Source: JANRKT01 sp033763355
GTDB lineage: Bacteria > Bacteroidota > Bacteroidia > Chitinophagales > Chitinophagaceae
Assembly: GCA_033763355.1 (NCBI GenBank)
Contig: JANRKT010000188.1
Span: forward strand, 1-12,476
DNA: 12,476 nucleotides
Direction of reading: 5' to 3'
Under the pieces are notes generated by a model. It did no database searches and was not told the origin of the DNA. It saw nothing but the letters and a program-made list of their open reading frames with translations. Every line of letters begins with the position of its first letter. Position 1 is the stretch's first letter. Below, piece after piece: positions 1 to 6,410 of this stretch. The position numbers and the translations under genes are program-made.

Positions 1-404
1 GCTTCTGATTTGCTGTAATCCGCCTGCGGATAGAGGAAGGTTTCAATAACCTGCAGTCCATGTGGTTCAATGATAACGTCGGCATACCCTTCTTCCACTT
101 CCTGCAATGCAGGCCCGTTGAGTTGTTTTGCAGCATAAATATTAAGGCCGGCAATCAATACCTCCGCATTTTTATAGTCAGCACGGCATTGTTTAAAACG
201 GTTGCGCAGCAATGTTGCCGCTTCCTTTTTTGTAACGCCTGCTGACAATTGCTGGAGGGATAAAGAAAACCGGTTGAGTTGTTTGGTGTAAAACTCAAAT
301 ACTGTTCTGTCAATGCCAGGTTTGTGTTTGCTTTGTACGAAGGACAGGCAGCATATAAGCAACAGCAGCACAAGAAAAGTAATAAAGAGGCGGATGCTGA
401 ACAT
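1..404 (-). CDS. Exported protein, N-terminal part; probable imelysin-like front domain of a cytochrome-c peroxidase (truncated by window edge)
   Basis: The frame read leftward from an ATG at 404 stays open for 134 codons to the edge, so the C-terminus is missing. It begins with a short hydrophobic export segment (MFSIRLFITFLVLLLLICC) that could be a signal peptide or anchor; the residue before the cysteines is Ile, so it is not a clean lipobox. The mature part is helical, with a KQLNGPALQEVE stretch near residue 92 followed by VIIEPHGLQVIETFLYP. From memory, a pattern of the type NGPPLPxVE...EPxGFQVxEExL(F/Y)P occurs in the imelysin-like N-terminal domain of Bacteroidota di-haem cytochrome-c peroxidase (MauG/CcpA-like) proteins, which detoxify H2O2 in the periplasm. 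No haem-binding CXXCH lies in the visible part, so the peroxidase call is inference; a free-standing imelysin-like protein is the alternative. It lies 81 bp downstream of the aminotransferase gene on the same strand, so co-transcription is possible. Confidence 0.65.
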   Translation of the reverse strand, partial: MFSIRLFITFLVLLLLICCLSFVQSKHKPGIDRTVFEFYTKQLNRFSLSLQQLSAGVTKKEAATLLRNRFKQCRADYKNAEVLIAGLNIYAAKQLNGPALQEVEEGYADVIIEPHGLQVIETFLYPQADYSKSE

Positions 405-485
405 GAACGATCAATTCAGCAGTAAATTAATGTGTTTTTCCAAATAATGCAGAGATGGATGTTGCCGCACCTGCACATTTTAAAA

Positions 486-1589
486 TCAGGTACTGATAGA
501 TTTTAATGCCGCACAGAAAGCTTTCATTTCTTCTGTTGTTCCCATGCTTACACGGCACCATTTACCGCCGAAATGTTCACGGTACTGAACAAATATATTC
601 CTGGCTCTCATCTGCCCGGAAAAATCGCCTTTGAGTTTACTGATATTAAACAGAATAAAACTGGTGTGGGACGGAACATATTCAAGCGACAACTGCCTGA
701 AACATTCGTAGCACATTTCCCTTGTTTGTTTTGTTTTTTCACGGCATTCATCCACAAAAGCCTTATCTGCAACAGAAGCAAGGGCTGCATTGGCAGTAAC
801 TGTGCTAATGCCCATATCTGTCCACGGCTGATACCTCCCGAGTTTATTTATCGTATCAGGATGTGCAATAGCATATCCGATCCTTGCGCCGGCAAGCCCG
901 TATATTTTTGAAAATGTTTTTGCAACAACCACATTGGGGTTATTTACAGCAATATCAGCCAGGGAAGGCAGGTCCGCAAACTCAGTATAAGCTTCATCCG
1001 CCAGCACCATTACAGATTTGCTCACTTCATTTACAAAATTCCTCAAAACGGCATCGTCAATATAAGTTCCTGTTGGGTTATTGGGATTGCATATATAAAC
1101 CATTCGTGTAGCGGCATTGATACTGCTTTTCATTTTTTCAAGGTCCAGCTTTCTTTCGCTGTTCAGCGGGATGCGGATAAAATTCAATCCGAATGCTTCT
1201 GCCTGTTCGTTCCATACCCTGTAAGATGGCTCTGCCGTAATAACATTCCCCTTTGTAAAAGACACATGCAGCGAAACCAGGCCGAGTATCTCTGAAGAAC
1301 CCGCCCCGAATAAAATATTTTCCGGCCTGATGTTCCAATGCTTTGCAATCTCCTTTTTCAAAACAGGTATCAGGTCATCCGGGTAGCGGTTTGAAGAAAG
1401 ATAATGATCCAGAATTGCTTTTCTTGCTTTGGGCGACGGGCCATAAGCATTTTCGTTGCTGTTCAGGAGGATCATGTTATCTGCAGGCAAAAGTTTTTTT
1501 TCTTTTCCTGCAAATACATCAGCAGCTATTCCTGCAGCTGCAAGGGCAAAAGCGCTTTGCCTGAGCCATTCCCGGCGGGAGGTATTCAT
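486..1589 (-). CDS. Tat-exported histidinol-phosphate-aminotransferase-like PLP enzyme (class I/II aminotransferase)
   Basis: A 367-residue fold-type I aminotransferase resembling HisC, which swaps an amino group between histidinol phosphate and 2-oxoglutarate. Numbered from the chosen ATG at 1589, it shows AGSSE (96-100, phosphate cradle), NPNNPTG (168-174), DEAY (198-201, the Asp that pairs with the PLP pyridine), TFSKIYGLAGARIGY with the Schiff-base Lys at 228, and a C-terminal CRVSMGTTEEM region with the substrate-carboxylate Arg. The N-terminus MNTSRREWLRQSAFALAAAG has the twin-arginine consensus S-R-R-x-x-L followed by a hydrophobic stretch and a VFA-GKE cleavage site, so the folded, cofactor-loaded enzyme is probably exported by Tat. 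This is why I prefer 1589 over in-frame starts at 1604 (ATG) or 1634 (TTG), which would bury the motif. Normal HisC is cytosolic and lies in a his operon; there are no his genes here. The true substrate is unknown, and a periplasmic role is inferred only from the signal. Confidence 0.9.
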   Translation of the reverse strand: MNTSRREWLRQSAFALAAAGIAADVFAGKEKKLLPADNMILLNSNENAYGPSPKARKAILDHYLSSNRYPDDLIPVLKKEIAKHWNIRPENILFGAGSSEILGLVSLHVSFTKGNVITAEPSYRVWNEQAEAFGLNFIRIPLNSERKLDLEKMKSSINAATRMVYICNPNNPTGTYIDDAVLRNFVNEVSKSVMVLADEAYTEFADLPSLADIAVNNPNVVVAKTFSKIYGLAGARIGYAIAHPDTINKLGRYQPWTDMGISTVTANAALASVADKAFVDECREKTKQTREMCYECFRQLSLEYVPSHTSFILFNISKLKGDFSGQMRARNIFVQYREHFGGKWCRVSMGTTEEMKAFCAALKSIST

Positions 1590-1930
1590 AAAAAAGATTT
1601 GCATTAAGTTACAATCTTTGTGAATCAGCAGCAAGAATTTGTTCAGACAGGGGGTTAGAAAATGCCTGCGGCCCGGTTAATATTATTATTGAAAGGGAAG
1701 TAATGAATTTAAAGGGAAATTTACCAGGGGATGTCTGACCGGACGGTTTAAATCACCCGTTCATTCAGGTGAGGTATTCATTATGTGGCAGAAATGGAAG
1801 TAGCACGGCTCCAAAGGAAAACCACTGTTGCCATTTAATTAGCGTACCTTTGTTTTAGCTGGCTCGCCGGGGCCCGTTCTTTTAACAGTTGCACCATTAA
1901 CAAACAACCGGAAACAGTAAACAAAAAAAT
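1590..1930. other. Divergent intergenic region, 341 bp
   Basis: This spacer separates the minus-strand aminotransferase from the plus-strand cold-shock gene and must hold both promoters. The only element I can name is a perfect TAnnTTTG -7 box at 1845-1852 facing the cold-shock gene. I found no matching box for the minus strand, no RNA gene, no convincing hairpin and no open reading frame with coding character. Antisense frames reaching into it from about 2105 and 2271 are low-complexity shadows of the Lys/Glu-rich cold-shock gene. Confidence 0.6.
1845..1852 (+). promoter_or_regulatory. Candidate Bacteroidota -7 promoter element for the cold-shock gene
   Basis: TACCTTTG matches the Bacteroidota housekeeping-sigma -7 consensus TAnnTTTG exactly and lies about 80 bp before the ATG at 1931, leaving a leader of roughly 70 nt. 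The nearest upstream TTG (1828-1830) is only 14 bp away instead of the usual 19-21 or so, so the -33 element is not convincing. Confidence 0.4.
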
Positions 1931-2386
1931 ATGGGTAAATCACAGCAAAGCTGGAATAAGAAAGAAAGAGAAAAGAAAAAGCAGAAAGAAAGAAAGGATA
2001 AAGAAGAAAAGATGCAGGAGAGAAAGGACAATTCAAAAGCGGGGAAAACACTTGACGACATGCTTGCATGGGTTGACGAAAACGGGCATATTGTACCTGA
2101 ACCACCCGACCCCCGTAAAATGACGAAAGTAAAACTGGAAGACATTGAAATAGGCGTACCCGCCCAAAGGAACAATCCTGCTGACGAATTACCCAGGAGC
2201 GGAAAGGTTTCTTTTTTTAATGATGCGAAAGGTTTTGGGTTTATCAAAGACTCCGTTACACAGGAAAGCATATTTGTTCATGTAAATAATGTTTCTGGTA
2301 ACATCAAAGAGAATGACAAAGTAAGCTTTGAAGTAGAAATGGGGCAACGCGGCCCGATGGCTTTAAATGTAAAAATAATAGTTTAA
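1931..2386 (+). CDS. Cold-shock-domain RNA-binding protein with charged N-terminal extension
   Basis: A 151-residue protein. Residues 1-36 are almost entirely Lys, Glu, Arg, Gln and Asp (MGKSQQSWNKKEREKKKQKE and onward) and should form a charged helix or disordered tail. A linker with LDDMLAWVDENGHI (41-54) and a Pro-rich stretch leads into one cold-shock OB-fold from about residue 89. The two nucleic-acid-binding motifs are both present: K-G-F-G-F-I (100-105, RNP1) and S-I-F-V-H (113-117, RNP2). Family knowledge: such domains bind single-stranded RNA or DNA and melt mRNA secondary structure. Canonical Csp proteins are only about 65-70 residues, so roughly half of this protein is extension; similar basic-tailed forms are familiar in Bacteroidota. 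Translation starts after an A-rich leader without a Shine-Dalgarno sequence. It is probably a single-gene unit, ending convergent with the epimerase gene. Whether it responds to cold cannot be read from the sequence. Confidence 0.93.
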   Translation: MGKSQQSWNKKEREKKKQKERKDKEEKMQERKDNSKAGKTLDDMLAWVDENGHIVPEPPDPRKMTKVKLEDIEIGVPAQRNNPADELPRSGKVSFFNDAKGFGFIKDSVTQESIFVHVNNVSGNIKENDKVSFEVEMGQRGPMALNVKIIV

Positions 2387-2440
2387 AATTTTTGAGATCG
2401 TATTCAGTAAGAATTGAAGGATAGCTTCACCCGGTTACTT

Positions 2441-3625
2441 CTATGTCCCCGCTCTTTTCCAAATTTCCATACATGAGCGTCCGTTGTGATAAGGGCATTT
2501 CCAGAATGTTACTTTATTATCTGCTATAACCTTATGACCGGCGTCCACGGCCCCGAACCATTCGCCATTTTTATGATCAATAAGGTGGTTCTTAATAAAT
2601 GCCCAGACCTTTTCTGCTTTTTCAAGAAAATGAACTTTGCCCGTTAGCTGGTATGCGTTAAAGAAACCCACTATTGCCTCAGTTTGCGGCCACCATTGTT
2701 TGCTGTCGTTAAGGTGATTGGTTGTTGTATCAAGTTCATAATTGAGGGCGCCGTCTTCTGCAAGGCCGGAAGAGGCAGCATTTGCCATTTGAACGGCCAC
2801 GGTTTTACACTTGCTGATAAGCTTTTCATCTCCCAACACTTCGGCAGCTTCTGTCAAAAGCCATGAAGCTTCTATGTCGTGCCCCCAGGAAATAATATTT
2901 GATAAAGGTTTCCAGTCACGTGTAAAAAAAAGCATCATCCTGCTGGTATTCCCGCTAATAATATGCCCGAGCATTATTTCTATACAATGTTCCAGGTGAA
3001 ATTTGGATGACTGATTTTTCCATACGCGATAAAGATTTGTAAATGCTTCCAGCAAATGCAGGTGTGTATTCATAGACTTGATAGCGGGAGATTTGCTTAA
3101 AATATAATCATCAGTATTACTCCAGTCTTTTTCAAAAGCTTCTGTGTAACCGCCGGAATGTGCATCATAAGCATGCTTAACTACATGCGAAAAAACATCA
3201 GCGGCCATTTTCAATACGGTTTCATCATTGCATATTTTGTAATATTCTGATATGCCATATATGGCAAAGGCGTGCCCGTATAATTGCTTCTTTGTCTGCA
3301 GCGGGGCGCCGTCGGCGGTTACCGACCAGTAAACCCCTCCATATTTCTCATCAATAAAATATTTTTTGATGTATTCAAATGCACGTTTGGCAATTGCCGG
3401 GTATTCTGCACGGGGGAACAATTGATGCGCAGCGGAAAAAGTCCACAGGATGCGGCTGTTGATGACAATTGCTTTAGGAGCGCTGGCATCAGGGATGTTT
3501 TTGGAATTGACTGCGCCATAAAAACCATCCTTATCCTTTTCAACCGCATACTTCATCCAGTAATTTAAAATGCTGAAAAGCTCCTGCTGTACTTCCTGCC
3601 GGAAACCGGGGAGGGATATTGCCAT
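2441..3625 (-). CDS. Cellobiose 2-epimerase / N-acylglucosamine 2-epimerase (AGE) family enzyme
   Basis: A 394-residue (alpha/alpha)6-barrel sugar epimerase, full length for the family and lacking a signal peptide, hence cytosolic. Numbering from the TTG at 3649, the hallmark residues of cellobiose 2-epimerases are in place: Arg66 in NSRILWTFS, His196/His198 in MNTHLHLLEAF, His257 and Glu260 in SWGHDIEASWLL, QWWPQTEA (318-325), and His388 in KCPYHNGRSC. In characterised enzymes the two catalytic histidines sit in the GHDIE and PYHNGR motifs and invert C2 of the reducing-end glucose, turning cellobiose into glucosyl-mannose (also acting on lactose or mannobiose). The motif set fits cellobiose epimerases better than GlcNAc/ManNAc epimerases, but the substrate is inferred. 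I chose the ATG at 3625 (MAISLPGF...); the upstream in-frame TTG at 3649 adds only eight residues and is weaker. No glycoside hydrolase, mannosylglucose phosphorylase or sugar transporter gene lies next to it. Confidence 0.9.
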   Translation of the reverse strand: MAISLPGFRQEVQQELFSILNYWMKYAVEKDKDGFYGAVNSKNIPDASAPKAIVINSRILWTFSAAHQLFPRAEYPAIAKRAFEYIKKYFIDEKYGGVYWSVTADGAPLQTKKQLYGHAFAIYGISEYYKICNDETVLKMAADVFSHVVKHAYDAHSGGYTEAFEKDWSNTDDYILSKSPAIKSMNTHLHLLEAFTNLYRVWKNQSSKFHLEHCIEIMLGHIISGNTSRMMLFFTRDWKPLSNIISWGHDIEASWLLTEAAEVLGDEKLISKCKTVAVQMANAASSGLAEDGALNYELDTTTNHLNDSKQWWPQTEAIVGFFNAYQLTGKVHFLEKAEKVWAFIKNHLIDHKNGEWFGAVDAGHKVIADNKVTFWKCPYHNGRSCMEIWKRAGT

Positions 3626-3804
3626 GGCATACTTTTGTTGATGATGCAAACTATGAATAAAAGAGGTATAACAGATATTGGGAGCCTGTCATTCTTGAAA
3701 ATTTATGCAAATAACCAAAGTCTTTGTTCCGCTGTGCTTTCTTAACTACATAAAACAAGGTATTCCTGCATAAAATATTAAATCATAGATTTATTGTTAA
3801 AAAA

Positions 3805-4317
3805 ATGAAATATCTTTTTATACTGCCGGCTTCTCTTTTTTGCTGCATTGCAGGAGCAGCACAAACAAAACCTTTGCCTGCCTGTACGAATATGAAAGAA
3901 ACCATTGCCGCCGTTAAGCAGTTTTTGACCAAACTTGAGATTTATAAAACAAAGAAAACAGGGGAGAGATATGGAAACATTTACTATGAAACCAAAATTA
4001 ATTTTTGCGGGCAGCAGGGAGAAATTACTGAAAACGGAGAGAAAATAGAACTTGAGTTTGGGTTCAGCAGTTACGATTATAAGGGCACCGTAGAGGAATT
4101 TGAAGCGTTGGCTGCAAAAATGTATGCTGCGGTAAAAGATGTTTTTGGTAAAGACTATGAGGATGAAGAAAGTATGGATTTTGAAGCAGCCATTATCAAA
4201 TCAAAAAACTTTTTTGAAAGAGAGAAAACTTTTTATACCTCAAAAACAACCATCCGTATTGTTACTTTTATTGATGAAAGTTATAGTGCAGACCTGAGGT
4301 TTGAGTTCAGAAAGTAA
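3805..4317 (+). CDS. Small secreted protein of unknown function
   Basis: A 170-residue protein that I do not recognise. It starts with a clear Sec signal peptide (MKYLFILPASLFCCIAGAAQ) with likely cleavage around residues 19-20. The mature protein of about 150 residues is soluble and acidic, with one Cys near the mature start and one in INFCGQQGE, a glycine-containing ELEFGFSSYDYKG segment, an acidic helix-like stretch (FEALAAKMYAAVKDVFGKDYEDEESMDFE) and a final beta-like segment ending in ADLRFEFRK. The alternation of strands and helices suggests a compact alpha/beta fold. It stands alone: 179 bp of spacer separates it from the divergent epimerase start, and it converges on the pentapeptide-repeat gene with 31 bp between stop codons. 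The start is immediately preceded by an A-rich leader, usual for this phylum. Confidence 0.8.
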   Translation: MKYLFILPASLFCCIAGAAQTKPLPACTNMKETIAAVKQFLTKLEIYKTKKTGERYGNIYYETKINFCGQQGEITENGEKIELEFGFSSYDYKGTVEEFEALAAKMYAAVKDVFGKDYEDEESMDFEAAIIKSKNFFEREKTFYTSKTTIRIVTFIDESYSADLRFEFRK

Positions 4318-4353
4318 TAACATCGGGATTAAGCGGAAAATGATATTGTTATT
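4316..4353. terminator. Candidate bidirectional hairpin between two convergent genes
   Basis: AATAACA (4316-4322) is perfectly complementary to TGTTATT (4347-4353), a 7-bp AT-rich stem with a 24-nt loop. The stem arms take in part of the TAA of the secreted-protein gene (4315-4317) and the whole TAA of the pentapeptide gene (4349-4351 on the other strand). The symmetry at a tail-to-tail junction suggests a shared transcription end, but the stem is weak and there is no long T-run on either side. Confidence 0.25.
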
Positions 4354-5527
4354 TAACCGGAGGAGTTCCGCCCTCGCTATATTCTTCACGGGGAGGTTCT
4401 GCTTTTTTTCTTCGGGCTTCTATTCCCCTGACAATATCTTCTATTCTTGCTTCAGCAAATTTTGATTTTTTAAGATAATCAACCACCTGTTCTTCAGTTG
4501 CATCATCGGGGCTATAAGGAAAAGACAGGGTAGAGCCAGTAAATTCAGATTTGTAAAAAAGAAGCGGGTTGGCATGTGTAACGTCTTCGAATTCGCAATT
4601 GGCAAACTGGGAGTCAATGAAAGAGGCATCATCAAGTTGCACGTTCTGAAATTTCACACCGGTAAACAGGCAACTGTCAAAAGCAGTAGCCCTGATGGTG
4701 CCGCCCGAAATAATGCAGTTCTCAAAACTTGAATTGCTCAAGTCGGTGTCATCAAAATTAATATTGCTAAGAGTGACGTTCTGAAAAACCGATGAGCCGA
4801 AGGCAGAGCCTTTCATACTGCACTGGTAAATAGCAATATTCCTGAATGTGCAGTAATTGAAATCGTTGGTATCGAAAACTGCTTTTATCCCTGCAATATT
4901 TCTCCGCGTAGCGTGGGCAATAACGATGCCCAGCGTATCTGCAATAACCTGTTTATGCCATTTGATTTTATAGCCGGCTGTATCTTTAACTTCATTGTAT
5001 TCCTTCCATTTTTGCTTTGCTGTTAATTTCAGGTCATCAAGCAGACCGAACACTTTCATTTCATTTTCTTTATGCTGCAATTGGGATGCATATATCTCTT
5101 CGGCTGTATTTGCAATTTGCTCAAGGTCTTTTCTGCGACCCCTCATTCCATAGGTTTGCAGAAAATAATTGTAGTTAATATCAATGAGGCGTTCAATTAT
5201 CCTGTTCAGGTCGCCGGGATTTTTGTCATCAACCATGTTCACCAGCTGGTTGGCAATAGCATGGCATACGTTATAATCCAGTTCTGTATAAAGGCGGTTG
5301 ATGAGGATATTCTGCGTAATATTTTTCAGGTGGCGGGTTTGCCTGAAGGTATCGAGGTTAGCAATAGCGGCAAGCACTTCCTCCTGTTTGGGTGAATAGA
5401 TGAGCTTAAGGTTATCGCTGTACTGGCTGATTTCTTTCTGGCTTAGGTATTGCCGGTACCCGAAATATGCTGAAAAGCCTACTGCGAGAAGCGAACCGAG
5501 AATTTTAAGTATTTCATCCCAGGGCAT
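4349..5527 (-). CDS. Membrane-anchored pentapeptide-repeat protein
   Basis: A 392-residue protein in three parts. Residues 6-25 (ILKILGSLLAVGFSAYFGYR) form one hydrophobic membrane helix at the very N-terminus. Residues 30-210 are predicted helical and charged, with no motif I recognise. Residues about 221-335 carry pentapeptide repeats of the A(D/N)LXX type in degenerate form: units such as CTFRN, SAFGS, SVFQN, INFDD, TDLSN, SSFEN, TAFDS, CLFTG, VKFQN, ASFID, SQFAN and CEFED follow at five-residue steps with a central Phe or Leu, the signature of a right-handed square beta-helix. The tail (340-392) is charged and Pro-rich. Family knowledge: such helices are protein-interaction or DNA-mimic surfaces and have no single function. 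With one N-terminal helix and no cleavage site, the bulk is probably cytosolic and tethered to the inner membrane; the topology is inference. It is transcribed alone. Confidence 0.85.
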   Translation of the reverse strand: MPWDEILKILGSLLAVGFSAYFGYRQYLSQKEISQYSDNLKLIYSPKQEEVLAAIANLDTFRQTRHLKNITQNILINRLYTELDYNVCHAIANQLVNMVDDKNPGDLNRIIERLIDINYNYFLQTYGMRGRRKDLEQIANTAEEIYASQLQHKENEMKVFGLLDDLKLTAKQKWKEYNEVKDTAGYKIKWHKQVIADTLGIVIAHATRRNIAGIKAVFDTNDFNYCTFRNIAIYQCSMKGSAFGSSVFQNVTLSNINFDDTDLSNSSFENCIISGGTIRATAFDSCLFTGVKFQNVQLDDASFIDSQFANCEFEDVTHANPLLFYKSEFTGSTLSFPYSPDDATEEQVVDYLKKSKFAEARIEDIVRGIEARRKKAEPPREEYSEGGTPPVK

Positions 5528-5637
5528 AATGCGGTTTCTGCAACATGAACCTTAAAGTTAGTTACGGAAGTATCTGCTGTCAATACCATTTTCGTGGTAG
5601 GCGAGTACCATTTCCGGCTTTAAAAACATTGCTTGTG

Positions 5638-5670
5638 TTTTGCGGGGGAATAATAAGGCACATATCTTTA
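5638..5670 (+). promoter_or_regulatory. Candidate Bacteroidota promoter for the 5751-7529 two-gene unit
   Basis: TTTTG at 5638-5642 and TATCTTTA at 5663-5670 are separated by 20 bp. This fits the TTTG-N19-21-TAnnTTTG pattern used by the Bacteroidota primary sigma factor, with a single mismatch at the last position of the -7 box. Transcription would start near 5675-5680, giving a leader of about 70 nt to the ATG at 5751. Confidence 0.4.
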
Positions 5671-5688
5671 GTAAGGGGAGGAATAATT

Positions 5689-5700
5689 AAAAACGTTTTT
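5689..5700. repeat. 12-bp perfect palindrome in the leader of the two-gene unit
   Basis: AAAAACGTTTTT reads identically on both strands. It lies just downstream of the proposed promoter and about 50 bp before the start codon, where a dimeric repressor could bind. It is low complexity apart from the central CG, so chance is a fair explanation. Confidence 0.25.
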
Positions 5701-5750
5701 TACCGTTATTTTTTCAGGTCTCATTTGTACAGTAAATGCGTATTTATAAA

Positions 5751-6392
5751 ATGAAAAACAAGAATTTATTTTTTTTGGTGACATTTTTTATGTTTATGCC
5801 TGTCTTAATGCTTGCACAAAAAAAAGCTGTTACTGAAACCGGGGATGAGGTGCTGTTGTACGACGACGGCACATGGAAATACATCAGCAATGCTGTTAGT
5901 GACAAAGTGGAAATTGTAACCAATCCGCAGGCATTTAAAAAAAGCAGTGCAGCGGGGTTTTTACTCAAAAGCGGTAAATTCAATATCGGGGTCTGGCTTG
6001 ACGCTAAAAAGTGGAGTTTTGGGAAGGCAAATAACAACGAAGAGGCGGAGTATGAAATGCAGTTAAAAGGAAAAGATTTGTATGCCATGCTGATAACTGA
6101 AAAAATAGAAATTCCGCTTGAAACACTAAAAACAATTGCAATTGAGAATGGAAGAAAAGCGGCGCCTGACCTGCAGGTTATAAAACAGGAATACCGTACG
6201 GTCAATAATATGAAAGTTTTGCTCCTCCAGATGAACGGCAGCACCAAGGGCATTAAATTCAGCTACCTGGGGTATTATTTCTCCTCTGCAAACGGAACAG
6301 TTCAGTTCGTAACTTATACTGCTCAAAACCTTTTAAGCAGCCTCCGGGAAGATGCAGAACAACTGCTGAACGGTTTGGTTACAATTGAATAA
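5751..6392 (+). CDS. Secreted protein with DGTWKY motif, unknown function
   Basis: A 213-residue exported protein from the preferred ATG at 5751 (MKNKNLFFLVTFFMFMPVLM, cleavage near LMLA-Q); an in-frame ATG at 5736 adds five residues and is possible. Just after cleavage comes AVTETGDEVLLYDDGTWKY (residues about 26-44), a short beta-hairpin-like motif that recurs at the mature N-terminus of many Bacteroidota secreted proteins. The rest is alpha/beta: GKFNIGVWLDAKKWSFG, a central YEMQLKGKDLYAMLITEKIE, and a C-terminal GIKFSYLGYYFSSANGTVQF strand pair followed by a helix (LLSSLREDAEQLLNGL). That order, an early strand containing KKW, a late pair of strands and a terminal helix, recalls PsbP-like/DUF1795 proteins, but this is a suggestion from pattern only. 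It is the first gene of a probable operon; the TPR lipoprotein starts 18 bp after its stop. Confidence 0.85.
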   Translation: MKNKNLFFLVTFFMFMPVLMLAQKKAVTETGDEVLLYDDGTWKYISNAVSDKVEIVTNPQAFKKSSAAGFLLKSGKFNIGVWLDAKKWSFGKANNNEEAEYEMQLKGKDLYAMLITEKIEIPLETLKTIAIENGRKAAPDLQVIKQEYRTVNNMKVLLLQMNGSTKGIKFSYLGYYFSSANGTVQFVTYTAQNLLSSLREDAEQLLNGLVTIE

Positions 6393-6410
6393 CAGCAAAT
6401 TCACGTTACT

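Noticed and set aside
155..373. 72-codon minus-strand frame beginning MCCCCLYAACPS
   Set aside because: It lies out of frame inside the better-supported exported gene at 1-404, has Cys-rich low complexity, and no signal or domain.
477..486. Perfect palindrome ATTTTAAAAT next to the aminotransferase stop
   Set aside because: Only A and T, ten bases, in an AT-rich gap; expected by chance and with no flanking T-run arrangement of its own.
573..911. 112-codon plus-strand frame opposite the aminotransferase
   Set aside because: Antisense shadow of a gene with complete catalytic motifs; the translation shows no domain character.
1897..2271. Ser/Phe-rich minus-strand frames opposite the cold-shock gene (also 1839-2105)
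   Set aside because: They are the complement of the Lys/Glu-rich tail, which produces long Phe/Ser/Leu runs by codon complementarity.
5744..6253. 169-codon minus-strand frame opposite the DGTWKY protein gene
   Set aside because: Hydrophobic, low-information translation typical of an antisense shadow; the plus frame has a signal peptide and a recurrent motif.
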